32,272 nucleotides of DNA from Rachicladosporium sp. CCFEE 5018 (lineage: Eukaryota > Ascomycota > Dothideomycetes > Cladosporiales > Cladosporiaceae), in assembly GCA_002077045.2 (NCBI GenBank), contig KZ111150.1, positions 1,107,169 to 1,139,440 of the forward strand, given 5' to 3'. The position numbers and the translations under genes are program-made. This document shows positions 18,777-30,005 of this stretch, in pieces (the stretch's first letter is position 1; each line of letters opens with the position of its first letter). Below the pieces are notes generated by a model. That model saw nothing but the letters and a program-made list of their open reading frames with translations, ran no database searches and was not told the origin of the DNA.

Positions 18777-19929
18777 CTACTGCCCCTTCTTCGCTTTCTC
18801 CTTCCTCGCCTCCTCGGTGACCTTGGGCCCAAGCACTTCCATCTCCTTCTCATCCCAGCCCTTTCCAAACGGCCAAGGCAAGAACTTCCCGACCCTCTTC
18901 TGGTAGATCTTGTACTCCGGATACTTGCCCGCTGAAATCCACTCGGTCAACGGCGTGCTCCCTGCAAACACACCGAGGTATTGGATCATGCCAAATGCTG
19001 TCCAATTGAACCACTCGCCAGTCACGAGCGCCCCGATCACGTACAGCAGCACCCAGATCGACTGCTCTGCAGCGAAGTTCGGGTGCCTGGAATACTTGAA
19101 CATGCCAGTGGTGTTGAAGCCGCGTTCTAGCTGAGCGCGAGTGTAGCCCTGCGGAACCTTCGCTGTCTTCTGGTAGGTTGCTTTTGCCTCATGGAAGGCC
19201 CATTGCTGGCCATCCGCGTACCACTCGAGGGCGATCAGAGGGATCCAGGCGCGAGAAAGTGTGAGCTCGAGAGGAGTGAATCGGGGCTCGAGGCGCGAAG
19301 ACAAAAGCATGAGGTAGGTTGGTGTCGTGACCGCAAAGAGAAGTACCTGGTGGAATGTCAGCCTGAGAGCGTGGCGCTTGTCATAGAATGAGAACACAAC
19401 GTACGCTCTGAATGCTCGACGTGAAGAGCACATTCAGCACGAAGAATGCTGGCGTTCCAATCCACCCTTTGATCAAGTTCCATCTGTAGTCCTCACTTCC
19501 GATCTGGTACCCTCCCCTTCGCCAGTAGTTGTACGTCAACCGCGTCGTCCACAGCAAGCTGAAGAGCAAGATCTTGTCGACTTTGTCGGTATTCAGCCCG
19601 CTCATCCGTCCCCACACAGCATAGTGAATATGGTACAGCGTTGGTAGTATGCTCCATACTCGATCGACTTGACTCCAATTGCGGTTGACTTCCGAGACAA
19701 CGAGGAAGATGGGGAAGAGCGCAACGGAGAACGCTAGACCGGAAATGACTGGATTGGTCGCGACATAGATGTTCCTCAAGGCCACAGGATCCGCAATGTG
19801 TGTCCAGATCTGCTCAGGAAGACTGTAGAGTTGAGGGAGGTATGGCTCGATTGTGCGCGAGTACGAAGCACACTCGGACAGTGTCTTGACTACTGGTATC
19901 GCCGTGCCGATGACTGGAGCGAGAAGCAT
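18777..19929 (-). CDS. DUF1295 / steroid 5-alpha-reductase-like membrane protein (copy B)
   Basis: Exons 19405-19929 and 18777-19346 with a 58-nt intron (19347-19404), giving 364 residues as in copy A. All motifs noted for copy A are intact (WSQVDRVWS, RLTYNYWRRGGY, SRHPNFAAEQ). By eye there are only a handful of residue changes, for example P5A near the start and a Leu/Trp change around residue 209. The frame is open upstream to a GTG codon, but the first ATG is at 19929, matching copy A. Both copies look functional. Confidence 0.88.
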
Positions 19930-20558
19930 GATTGCTGTCGTCAGATCGAGTGGAATGGGCACCTTCGTTTCGACCGCGAATGCAGTGAAGAAAGGCGACG
20001 TCTGCTGCGTGTATGGGCGAATGAGCTACATCATACGATGATTATTACTCGATGACGCGCGTGTTGTGAATGCGAACACGATCTCATCACCCAAGCAACA
20101 CTTGGCAACCACAATCCGGGTCCTGCACGCCTTCACACCTCCCTCCAGATGTCTAACATGCTATTCTAGATAGTCAAGAAAGGCGGTCTGAGACATTGCC
20201 ATCAACCAGACGACTGATCGCCATTGCTGAGCTGCAACGTAGCCCACGTGCTCGAAAGGGTGCCGAGCAGCCGAGTAGCTCACGCGAAGAGGTACCTTCG
20301 CGGCCGCGAAAGTAGCAGAACACGGTAGGATTGGCTGTGCGTGCTATCATATCCCTCATGCCATTTCCTTCTTTCAGCCTCGTGATGGGTGCAATGCGAT
20401 GATCTTGGGCTGCCACCAAAGTCAGCATTGTACAAAGCTGTAACAAGCTCGATGGCTGCCGTTGCGACGCTCTCAACCTTACCTTACTTCCCTCCATACA
20501 TGAATACCAGCATCGGCCTAGCGAAGATCTAAGTTGACGCCCACTCCGAACCAGCATC
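19930..20558. other. Divergent intergenic region (copy B)
   Basis: Counterpart of 2924-3551. The CACGTG box and the 14-bp palindrome (20297-20310) are both unchanged, while neighbouring bases vary. No gene is supported. Confidence 0.6.
20297..20310. promoter_or_regulatory. 14-bp perfect palindrome TTCGCGGCCGCGAA (copy B)
   Basis: This is identical to 3290-3303, including the CGGCCG core, at the same place in the divergent promoter. Retention in both copies is the only evidence for function. Confidence 0.45.
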
Positions 20559-21235
20559 ATGACGAACGAACGACGACGGTCCTCTGTGGGGAATAGGGTA
20601 GCTGACTTCCTGACTCCATGGCACTCACGATCTGCCTGGGCGTCTATGTCGAACGTTGACATCAGTCCCGTTGGTACAGCATCTTCGCAGAGATGTTCAC
20701 TTCACGGGCAGCAATCACTGACAGCCTTTCAGAGAGAGATCTGCTGGTCTCGCACCAGCTCACCCAAGCCAGACCAGCCTACCTCGCACCCGATGCCTTC
20801 GTAGCAGCCCGCGTCGTGACTAAGGCAGACGTCTCCGAACGCCTACACGAAGCTCTCACGAAAGCAGGATTGCTTCTGCCCGCGCCTCCGCCAGGGGTCG
20901 CCGGCCCCAGTCTAAGTGATGCGATTACGGTAGACACGTCAAAGTTCGACCGACACTTCGTGAAGGAGACGCCCTTCCTACCAGCTTTTGCGCTTCGAAG
21001 GACTGTTTCGCTTCTGTTCTTTTGGGAAGAAGAATGCATGCGAATGCGAGCTCTCGAACGGGAGGAAGAAGAGCTGAAGCAGCTTCGCTCGCAGGCTGGT
21101 ACTGACATGCACGATGAGCTTGATATGAGGCTCGAGGCTGTACGGATGAAGCAGGCGATGTTGCCAAGTCAGCGACAACATGAGACGACCCACCTAAACC
21201 GTCCGGATCAGGAAGAGCTACCGGCGTACGACTAA
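20559..21235 (+). CDS. Unrecognised 205-residue protein (copy B)
   Basis: Exon 1 20559-20673, intron 20674-20732 (59 nt), exon 2 20733-21235. Splice signals, branch site and phase are the same as in copy A. In exon 2 only two residue changes were noticed (Tyr to His near residue 45 and Ser to Ala near 145), beside several synonymous ones. That pattern supports a real protein under constraint. The charged coiled-coil segment and Pro-rich stretch are retained. No family is recognised. Confidence 0.7.
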
Positions 21236-21431
21236 GTACTTAACGATGCTGCATGATAACTTACTAGGTCTCCATGAAGCCCTCAAGAGCCGCCCGGCCG
21301 CCCACCCCGCGAAATACGCGGCGGCCAATATCCAAACGCCAGGAATACTCGGGTACCCAAGACCATCACGAGGATCGACTAGTCACCTTCCAAACACTTC
21401 AACCATCTTCTCTTGGCTCGCTCAGCACCCT

Positions 21432-21802
21432 TCAACATCCGGCAATAGCCACACTGCACCCTTCGCAAGCCGGACTAGACTGCGCATCGAAACTGCAACA
21501 GGTCATCAGCATTCATCCGCCAGCATCCTTTCGAGGAACACGACTTACCAATCCCCATTCTTCAACGATTTGCAAGTCTTGACACATTGCGTGAACAGGT
21601 GGAGACAAGTCTGGTCCCAATCGCAACGTTCCTGGCGGCGTTCGAGAGGAGAGACTTCGGAAGTGGAGGGTAGATCGAGCATGTAGTGGAAGGAGGGCTG
21701 GCGGGCAAAGATCTCGTTTTTGGGCTTGGGGATGGCGGCTGGGGCTGGGATGGCGAGGGAGGTGGTTGTCAGGAGAGCGAGCAGGAGGGTTGAGAGCTGC
21801 AT
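21432..21802 (-). CDS. Small secreted eight-cysteine peptide precursor (copy B)
   Basis: Exons 21549-21802 and 21432-21492 with a 56-nt intron (21493-21548), giving 104 residues. The signal peptide, the R55-R56 processing site and all eight cysteines match copy A. The two residue changes seen are Ser32 to Phe in the propeptide and Tyr70 to Phe in the mature part. The 5' leader and flanking DNA are clearly more diverged than the mature peptide, which argues for selection on the cysteine-rich domain. The expected location is outside the cell or in the cell wall. Confidence 0.8.
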
Positions 21803-22780
21803 TCTGGTGCTCTGTCGAGGGAGGTTCTTGGTGCTAGGCTGACTGCAGCGCTTCGGGGATCGTACTTGAGTTTTGGGTGATGACGGCGTACGAAGGAGAC
21901 CAAGTCTGTTGAGCAGGTATGGACGATGAGGAAATGCAAAACTGGAAGATAGGAATACTTGATGAAGGTGTGGACTCTGTGCTGTGTTTATGTTAACAAT
22001 CAGGCAGGCTCGCTTGCCTTGCTTTATACCACCTCCCATGTGTCCCTTCTACGAGTGAACCATTGCACAACATCAAGTTCGTTGCGACCTACTTCCGCTC
22101 ACGGGTTTTACCACGAGGCGCACCAGCGCGGTTTGCCCAAGGTTCTCACAGCATGATGACTGTTGCGATGGTACTTTACGAACACCGGGACCGCCACTCA
22201 CTCCATGACACCGCATCGATACGACGCAAGCCTTGTGCCTGAGTCCTGCTTGAGGCAATTGCGTCGCCTTTGTTGTGGTGTTTGAGGTTGACACGTATCT
22301 GCAATATGGCTGTTGATGGGCACACGGCAGTGGCCATGTGGACTTGATTCGTGCGACCAAGTAACCTTCGAGGCGGTTTGCTGCTCTGACAGCGGATGCT
22401 TGCGTTGACACTGGATACACCCGAGGGTGTACCTCCTTCGGAGAGTGCAAGTGCGTTCTCGACACATCAGTGCCACTCGTGCACGGGGTGGCTGTGGAAG
22501 CCTAACATTTATGCAACGCGTGTCCGCAAGTCGCGTACAGTGCATTGAGGAGCGCCTCAAAAGCCATGACAGCTATCAAAATGCGCATGCAACGGTGATA
22601 GTGGGCAGACGGAACGTGCGTCGGCCCATATATGAGCTTGTATGGTGTACGTGGCTGCTGGATGGCGAAACCAGATGCGTCTGTCCTGAGGACCTCGCTC
22701 GCCACCGAGATCCCGTTACTTGCCCAGAGAGGTATTGCGTTCTTCGGGAATATCAATGACATCGCGGCGATGTTACATCC
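21803..22780. other. Intergenic: peptide promoter and DUF3602 3' flank (copy B)
   Basis: Counterpart of 4796-5776, with small indels around 22025-22045. The short hairpin beyond the DUF3602 stop is conserved. No gene is supported. Confidence 0.6.
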
Positions 22781-23239
22781 TCAGTATGGCTCCACGCCTG
22801 ACAACTTCGCCTTTGACGGAAACGCAAGTTGCTCACTGACACCTTTCTCGATAGCGTCTTGGAGCCTCCTGCGCCTGTCTGCTTCTGCTACTTCATCCTG
22901 AGCTTTCGTCTGCGCAGATCCAGTACCGCTAAACTCGTAGTTGCCAGCTCCGCCTCGACCATACTTCCTTACGAGTTGAGTGCTCGCTATCGATCCGGAT
23001 GCTGTAGATGCTGCGTCGCCAGTACTGAATTTGCCAGACTCGCTCAGCTCCTTGGGGCTGTAGTAGTTGCCCGCGCCACCACGACCTGAGTGCGCATACT
23101 GCTGATCACTGTGCTTTACCTCAGCGACAGTAGGTCTTGCCTTCGCTACAGTCTTCGAGCCGGACTCCAGGTCGTTAAGAATTCTATTCTTTTCTTGTTG
23201 CACGGCTTGGATATTGCCTGCGCCGCCACGACCAGACAT
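22781..23239 (-). CDS. DUF3602 protein with GRGGAGN repeats, PAR32-like (copy B)
   Basis: 152 residues from the ATG at 23239, with all three GRGGAGN heptads unchanged. The few replacements (for example in the KNRILND and VAKARP segments) fall between the repeats. As in copy A, it shares a divergent promoter with katG. The family assignment is the same, and the link to TOR signalling comes from yeast Par32 only. Confidence 0.88.
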   Translation of the reverse strand: MSGRGGAGNIQAVQQEKNRILNDLESGSKTVAKARPTVAEVKHSDQQYAHSGRGGAGNYYSPKELSESGKFSTGDAASTASGSIASTQLVRKYGRGGAGNYEFSGTGSAQTKAQDEVAEADRRRRLQDAIEKGVSEQLAFPSKAKLSGVEPY

Positions 23240-23668
23240 GTCCCCGGAGGAGGGACTTATGGACCTTGTGATGAAGCAGTAACGGCGTATCGCATAGATT
23301 ATGCACAGTGTTCACAATGCATACAAGGCAGCTTGTAGCAGGGCTTGCCACACGAGAGCAATGTACGAGAAAGGCTCAGCCAATAGCAGCATGCCGATCT
23401 AGCATACAGACGTGTCAAGGCTGCTTCGATCCAGACCGAGGAAAGATTCGCAGATTGTCCACCGAAGCCGAAGTCTCACCATAGCGACATGCTCTGCAGA
23501 TTGACGACAGCCGCCATCGGTGTAGGTAATCTTTCGCTCAATCTAGTCTACTTTGGGAAGAAAAGAGCGAATAGTGGGGTCGATCGCGCCTGACGGAAGG
23601 CGAGTGTGATTTCCATTGCCTGCCGCGGGGTTCGTCCATCGAATATAAGCTCATTCGTGCTTGTCACC
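23240..23668. promoter_or_regulatory. Shared divergent promoter, DUF3602 and katG (copy B)
   Basis: Counterpart of 6236-6663. The CCAAT box (23380-23384) and the TATAAG element 20 nt before the first katG ATG are both kept. Confidence 0.55.
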
Positions 23669-26023
23669 ATGTTTTCCTTTCCGCATCGATTCTCCAATCG
23701 AATCAACATCGCCTCACTCCTTCATCGTATACCCATTAGAAACATGTCGAACCAGAACGTGGGCAAGTGCCCAGTGGGCCTCGACAATAAGGAGGCGAAC
23801 TTCGGCGGCGGTGGCACCAAGAACAACGACTGGTGGCCAAATGACCTGAAGCTCAACATCCTCCGCCAGCACACCGCTCAGTCCAACCCCTTCGGCGAGA
23901 CCTTCAACTACGCAGAGGCGTTCAAGACCATTGACTACCAAGGCCTGAAGAATGATCTCAAGACGTTGATGTCCGACTCGCAAGACTTCTGGCCTGCAGA
24001 CTTTGGCCACTATGGCGGCTTCTTCATTCGTATGTCGTGGCATAGTGCCGGCACATACCGTGTTGGTGACGGCCGTGGCGGCGGTGGGCAAGGACAACAG
24101 CGATTCGCCCCTCTCAACAGCTGGCCCGACAATGCCAACCTCGACAAGGCTCGCTGTTTGTTGTTGCCCATCAAGTTGAAGTACGGCAACAAGCTCTCTT
24201 GGGCAGACTTGTTCCTCCTCACCGGCAATGTCGCGCTTGAGGACATGGGCTTCAAGACCTTCGGCTTCGCTGGTGGTCGCCCAGACACATACGAGGCCGA
24301 TGAGTCAGTCTACTGGGGTGGCGAGACCACATGGCTCGGCAACGATGTCCGCTACTCTCAGGGCCACCCAGGCATTGCGGATCACGGTGTCCTTGATGGA
24401 GACAAATCGAAGAAAGATCACACCGACATCCACTCTCGTGATCTGGAGGAGCCGCTCGGCGCCTCACACATGGGTTTGATCTACGTCAACCCAGAGGGTC
24501 CCGATGGCATTCCCGACGCAGCCGCAAGCGCGCAGGACATCCGCACGACCTTCGGTCGCATGGCTATGAACGACGAGGAGACCGCTGCACTCATCGTTGG
24601 TGGACACACCTTCGGCAAGACTCACGGTGCTGCCCCTACCGAGACTGTTGGAAAGGAGCCTAATGCTGGGGACATCCACCAGCAAGGCTTCGGCTGGGCG
24701 AACACATACAAAGACGGCAAGGGACCCAACGCCATCACATCCGGTCTCGAGGTCACCTGGACGAGCACACCCACCAAGTGGAGCAACCACTACCTTGAGT
24801 ACCTGTACAAGTACGAGTGGGAGAAGGAGAAGTCCCCAGCTGGCGCCAACCAGTGGGTGGCGAAGACCGATGACGAGATCATCCCGCACGCCTTCGACAA
24901 GAACAAGAAGCAGAAGCCAAGAATGTTGACGACCGACATTGCACTTCGCGTGGACCCTGCATACGAGAAAATCACTCGTCGCTGGTTGGAGCACCCGAAG
25001 GAGCTTGAGGATGCCTTCGCCCGTGCGTGGTTCAAGCTGCTGCACCGTGACATGGGTCCGCGAACCCGCTGGGTCGGACCCGAGATCCCGAAGGAGGTCT
25101 CGATCTGGGAGGACCCTGTGCCAGAGGTTGACCACGAGCTTGTGACCGAGTCTGACATCACATCGCTCAAGAAGGAGCTGCTTGCCAGCGGCATCGAGCC
25201 CGCGACTCTCATCACAACTGCGTGGGGCGCTGCTGCGTCTTTCCGTGGCAGCGACAAGCGTGGCGGTGCCAACGGTGCACGTATCCGACTTGAGCCGCAG
25301 AAGAACTGGGCTGTGAATCAGCCCAAGGAGCTTGAGAAGACGCTCGCTGCCATTGAGAAGGTGCAGAGCAACTTCAACAAGGGTAGCAAGAAGGTCTCCA
25401 TCGCCGACTTGATCGTGCTCGGTGGCACTGCCGCGGTCGAGAAGGCTGCTGGTGTGTCAGTGAAATTCACGCCCGGCCGCACCGATGCCACCCAGGAGCA
25501 GACCGACGCTCAGTCATTCACTCACCTTCAGCCATTCACCGACGGCTTCCGCAACTTCGGCACATCCACCGCTCGTGTACGTACTGAGCAATGGCTTGTT
25601 GACAAGGCTCACCTCCTCACCTTGTCTTCGCCCGAGCTCGTCGTCCTGCTCGGCGGTCTCCGCACACTCAACGCCAACTGGGACCACTCCTCCCACGGCG
25701 TGCTCACCAAGAACCCCGGCAAGCTCTCCAACGACTTCTTCGTCAACCTACTCGACACCAACCTCGCGTGGAAGCCTTCTGACGAGACCAACGAGTTCTT
25801 CGAGGGCTTCAACCACAAGACCGGCGATAAGTGGACTGGCACTCGCCACGACCTTGTCATCGGCTCGCACCCTGAGTTGCGTGCCATCGCCGAGGTGTAC
25901 GCGAGCGCGGACAACAAGGAGAGGTTCACGAAGGACTTTGTGAGTGCGTGGACTAAGGTCATGGACTTGGACAGGTTTGATGTGAAGGATCCCTCGCACC
26001 CGGTCAACAAGGCGCGGTTGTAG
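23669..26023 (+). CDS. katG: Catalase-peroxidase KatG (copy B)
   Basis: 784 residues from the ATG at 23669, or 759 from the ATG at 23744, with no intron. All catalytic residues listed for copy A are present. I count about ten residue differences from copy A. Three of these fall in the first 25 residues, the putative presequence. The others include Arg to Cys in DKARCLLLP, Asn to His in LEHPKE and Phe to Ser in WDHSSHG. Most nucleotide differences are at third positions, so both copies appear to be under purifying selection and functional. Confidence 0.98.
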   Translation: MFSFPHRFSNRINIASLLHRIPIRNMSNQNVGKCPVGLDNKEANFGGGGTKNNDWWPNDLKLNILRQHTAQSNPFGETFNYAEAFKTIDYQGLKNDLKTLMSDSQDFWPADFGHYGGFFIRMSWHSAGTYRVGDGRGGGGQGQQRFAPLNSWPDNANLDKARCLLLPIKLKYGNKLSWADLFLLTGNVALEDMGFKTFGFAGGRPDTYEADESVYWGGETTWLGNDVRYSQGHPGIADHGVLDGDKSKKDHTDIHSRDLEEPLGASHMGLIYVNPEGPDGIPDAAASAQDIRTTFGRMAMNDEETAALIVGGHTFGKTHGAAPTETVGKEPNAGDIHQQGFGWANTYKDGKGPNAITSGLEVTWTSTPTKWSNHYLEYLYKYEWEKEKSPAGANQWVAKTDDEIIPHAFDKNKKQKPRMLTTDIALRVDPAYEKITRRWLEHPKELEDAFARAWFKLLHRDMGPRTRWVGPEIPKEVSIWEDPVPEVDHELVTESDITSLKKELLASGIEPATLITTAWGAAASFRGSDKRGGANGARIRLEPQKNWAVNQPKELEKTLAAIEKVQSNFNKGSKKVSIADLIVLGGTAAVEKAAGVSVKFTPGRTDATQEQTDAQSFTHLQPFTDGFRNFGTSTARVRTEQWLVDKAHLLTLSSPELVVLLGGLRTLNANWDHSSHGVLTKNPGKLSNDFFVNLLDTNLAWKPSDETNEFFEGFNHKTGDKWTGTRHDLVIGSHPELRAIAEVYASADNKERFTKDFVSAWTKVMDLDRFDVKDPSHPVNKARL

Positions 26024-26402
26024 AGTATTGATGAATGGTGGGAGTGCGCATTAGCTAGTTTGTAGCTAGGTATATACCGCGTATAAGATGGAACTTCACA
26101 ATGATGATTCACACACCTCTATTTCCTTAGTCTGCGCTGCCCGTAGTAAGACTGTCGGCATTACCGGCGTTCGTGACCTAGCGAGTACGACTCGCGATCG
26201 TCTGATCGTGGCGCTTCGAGCGTAAACAAACACGCCTCCTCCCCCGGTGGCGTGGACGTGGGGTCGAATCCCATTACTGCGACCTCGAGTCCCCGATGCG
26301 CCTCTGTTTCGCATTACTTCGCACTACCTCGAATTACGATCGCGTCTTCCGAGGATCGTACGATTCTCTGTCAGTTCCCTTGTACACAAGAGCACCGCGA
26401 TC
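26024..26402. other. Intergenic: katG 3' flank and membrane-protein promoter (copy B)
   Basis: Counterpart of 9019-9396. The B-box-like GGGTCGAATCC stretch is conserved, but no complete tRNA can be folded. Nothing else is recognised. Confidence 0.55.
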
Positions 26403-27399
26403 ATGGTCGCAACTCGCAACCACCCCAAGCCATTCGTCGCGACGTCCACTCTCGACCCTGAACCCACACCCAAACCCTCCCCGTCAAAACGCACCACGCG
26501 CTCCTCTGTCGTGCCTGAAGACAAATCTCAATCACCGCCTAAAATGTCGCTCCCTTCCACCCTCACCTCCCTCGCGCCTTCGTCCTCCACCTCGCCGATC
26601 AAATCCCGGACCCTGACAACCTTGCCTCCGCGGTCGACGCCGACTGCTAGGGCGCGCTGGTCCCACACGCCCTCGAACCTCACACTACTTTGGCTCGCTA
26701 TCTCGCTGCCGCTAGTGTTGTGGGATACAGGCTACATACTCCTCCGCCCCCACACCCTGCCAGGCCACTGGCTACACGCGCCGATCTGGACACCATACGA
26801 GTTATACGGGCGCGTAGATATGGTGTACTCGCCTGCAGCGTACTGGAACGGTCTAGGCTTCACGGGCGCGCAGGGAACGGTGAACTTGATCGAGACGGCG
26901 ATGTATGGGGTGTATCTTTATATTGTGTATGCGTATGGTAAGTCTGAGGCGAGGCAGGGCAGGGGCGCCGGAGAAGGAGAAGCTGGGAGTGTTGGGGAAG
27001 CTTGGTGAGGCGAGGACGCTGGAGGGAAGGGAGGCGGCGGTGGCGGTGTTGATTGGGTATTCGTGTTTCGTGTTGACGTTTGCTAAGACGGTTTTGTATA
27101 GTAAGTTCGCGTTGCACGGAGAGGGCGATAGTAGGTGGTTGTGCTGACAGTAGCAACAGTGCTCAACGAGGCGTATTCTGGATTCGAGGGCGTGGGACAT
27201 AACGATGTCTTGTCGTTGATCTTCTTGTGGATCATTCCGAAGTACGCGAAGACTCTAGTAGATGTAGGGAGTGGATGTATTGCTGACTTTTCTCAGTGGA
27301 TCGTGGATCGTCTTACCGTTATACTTTGGCTACGTCTTCGGTGCGGAGATCGTCCAAGGACTGGATGCTGCTACTGGGGCCGATAAGAAGCGCTCGTGA
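26403..27399 (+). pseudogene. Multipass membrane protein gene with 2-bp frameshift (copy B)
   Basis: Exons equivalent to copy A are 26403-27100, 27160-27241 and 27297-27399, with both introns and their splice signals intact. Exon 1 lacks two bases near 26965 (gggcgccgg against gggcgcgccgg in copy A). This shifts the frame after GKSEARQGRGA and ends the protein at 27008, removing the last two predicted membrane segments. Downstream of the lesion the original frame is still open and its differences from copy A are largely synonymous, so the change is recent or a sequencing error in a GC-rich run. A GTAAGT created at 26939 cannot rescue the frame with an intron of normal length. Confidence 0.6.
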
Positions 27400-27428
27400 G
27401 CGTGGATGGATGCTGATGAGACTCACGA

Positions 27429-27500
27429 AATTTCTACTACGCGTATACCCCTTCTGTACTGGCGAAGTACTTCGAACCAGGCTTTACCTCTATTTTGTAA
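27429..27500 (+). other. Short conserved open stretch after the membrane-protein gene (copy B)
   Basis: The same 23 codons and TAA as 10425-10496, with one synonymous difference. No in-phase acceptor site was found here either. Confidence 0.3.
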
Positions 27501-27653
27501 GCAATCGCTGCTCTCACGCGCCTTACAGTAGTCACAGGACGCTGCCATTCGGATGAATGATTTATACGATCTATCTGTTCAGCGCCCTATCACATGTCCT
27601 TGCCGCCCCGATGTCCTACTAACACCACAGCTTTATCAATCGCACTACAGGAC

Positions 27654-28808
27654 TCACTTCGCAGCAAGCGCCAAGTACTGACCGACCAGACTCTTGACCA
27701 TTTCCTCGCCACCCGCGAACTTGAATCCAAGCGCCTTCTCACTGGAGCTCACATCAACCGGCCAGCTTAGATCCTGCTGCCCCTTGACCGGCTTGAGGAC
27801 CCCAGCCTTGACCTGCTCCGGGTACAAGCGCTCTGCGGTCTCCGCCAGCTCATCCCAAGGAATACCAGCTCCGTTGTTACCAACAATCGCAAAATTTGTA
27901 AGGTGGGGTGCGATCTTCGGGTCCAAGGCGAGGACGTGCGCCTTCGCCACGTCTTCGAGCAGCACCTGGCCCATTAGCTTCTTGTTCGGGTCAAGCTCGC
28001 CGGTGAGAGTGGCGAGTAAAGCGCCGTTAGAGCCGGCGGCGAGGTCCTTGAGGTTCTCGGCGAGCTCGTTCTCGCCTTGGGTGTAGCCGGGCAGGACGCG
28101 GACGAGATCGAAGTTGACTTTGTTCTGCTTGACGAAGTCTGTGGCGGCTTGATGGGACATGATCTTAGAGACTGCGTAGGCTTGGAAGACGTCTTCGATC
28201 TGCTCGGCGGCTTCGAGAGGTGGCGCTTCGGAGACGGAGTAGGCTGGCGCATGCACGCGTTAGAGACGGCTTTTGAGGAGAAGGCACGAAATAGGAGAGG
28301 CTTACGATCAACGAGCTTGCCGTCGCCATTTCCGGTGACGATGACGCTTGAGGTGATGATTACACGTCGAACGCTGGAAGTCTGCTTTGCAGATTCGAGC
28401 AGGCTGAGCGTACCCTTCAGGGCGGGATCGTAGAAGACTTTGGTCCAGCTCGGCTGCCTATTCGTTAGCAAGATGTCAAGCTTTCAACTACGCACCAACA
28501 ACTCTGGGACTCACCTTCTCGCCGTTAGCAACGGACTCTGCGCTCGGAATCGGCGACGCTACGTGGATCACGTCCGACACGCCTTCAAGGGCCTCGCGGT
28601 AGGCATTGGGGACCGTGATATCTTTGACGAGGACGAAATCGACTTTGCCGGGATACCTCTTGACGCTGGCGGTGTTGGAGAGTTTCTTGATCTGGGCTTC
28701 GGTGCGGACACTGGCGCGGACTTGGTAACCAGCTTTGAGGGCTAGCACTAGCACCCGGAAGCCGATGTGGCCGGTCGCGCCAGTGATGAGGACGAGCTGG
28801 GGAGACAT
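27654..28808 (-). CDS. NAD(P)-dependent extended-SDR reductase (copy B)
   Basis: Exons 28515-28808, 28306-28453 and 27654-28243, with introns of 61 nt (donor GTGAGT) and 62 nt (donor GTAAGC), giving 343 residues. The Rossmann GATGHIG motif and the YAVSK catalytic pair are intact. Intron lengths match copy A although their sequences and donor variants differ, which supports the model. Residue differences are conservative and scattered. The copy-A annotation applies: a probable cytosolic aldehyde or ketone reductase of unknown substrate. Confidence 0.92.
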
Positions 28809-29584
28809 TCTATATGCTTGAGTGAGTTGGACGGAGTCCGTGGAAGTATTCAGTAGTGTCGGGTGGTATAGGTAGTGTTGAGCGGTGATTGGTGATGAGT
28901 ATAGTTCAGACAATTCACGACGGGTTATGCTGCTTTATACCTACGACTCTCGCGGTCGCCATGCTTCTGTTACGACATCTTTGCATTACGAAGCAGCTTT
29001 GCACTACCTGCCTGCGGAGGACTCTACATCAGTCCCACTGTTCAATCATGATGCGAAATCATGGTAGTGGCTCCATGCGGCCGAGAGTAGGTCTGGAAAC
29101 GTCTCTCCATGAAAGGGCAGGGCGCCATGCGTGTTGCTGACTACAACCAACTGTGAGCATCATGGACATCCCTCGCTGATTGTGAGATCGCGAGATGATG
29201 TCCCTCCAAGTGGTTCGATATGCTTGGCAATCAGAGCGGTGTCGTTGTTGAGTGCCGCCCATCAGAAGCCGTGAATCTGCGATTAGGTCGGGCTGCTGAC
29301 ATTTCGTTCACTCATCATGACTTCATCCCATATGTAAGGCAAGATTGCGAGCTTGGATTGATTGTACCTAGCAAAGCATCAGGCATGAGCGTGTTCTGCT
29401 AGTACAGACTACATTATGACTTTACACTCGATCTCTTGTGCTTAGGTGAGACCTTGATAACTGATCGTGAAGCGATGTTTGAACATGGTCTGTGCGTAGA
29501 AGGCTTCTTGCGCTGGCCTTGACCAGACGTACACGTACGGTCCGATGTTCGACACAATCAGCTATAGACACGGTCGCCGACATC
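28809..29584. other. Divergent intergenic region, reductase / parvulin (copy B)
   Basis: Counterpart of 11806-12600, shorter by about 20 bp because of indels. The stretch before the parvulin ATG is again open in frame and lacks an ATG. No gene or RNA is supported. Confidence 0.6.
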
Positions 29585-30005
29585 ATGGCACCGAAAGGCA
29601 AAGGCAAGGCTGCCACATCAGACAAGCCAGACGCGAAGTCCAAAGTCTCTGGCGCGCAGTCAATTAACGTGCGTCACATACTCTGTGCCAAACACTCGAA
29701 GAAGGAAGAGGCTCTAGCAAGGCTGAACGAGGGTGTTGCGTTCAACAAGGTCGCCGAGGAGTACTCGGAAGACAAGGCGAGGGCTGGTACGTTCTTTAAC
29801 AGTTTCACTGATCCCATCGTTGCGCGGGCTCGTAAGCTCATCATTACTAGGTGGATCACTCGGTTGGAAGACCAAAGGCCAACTACTGCCAGAGTTCGAG
29901 ACTGTCGCTTTCGGACTCGAGGCTTCGAGCACGGCAAGTCCGAAGTGGGGAGAGTGCAAGACAAGCGAAGGGTATCACCTGATCATGGTAGAGGGGAGGA
30001 AGTGA
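29585..30005 (+). CDS. Parvulin peptidyl-prolyl isomerase, PIN4/Par14 type (copy B)
   Basis: Exons 29585-29786 and 29851-30005 with a 64-nt intron (donor GTACGT), giving 118 residues. H31, D63 and H110 are present, and the protein is nearly identical to copy A (for example Ser9 to Ala, Lys46 to Arg). The first half of the intron is strongly diverged from copy A and two bases longer, while exon changes are almost all synonymous. This contrast confirms both the intron and the coding call. Confidence 0.94.
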
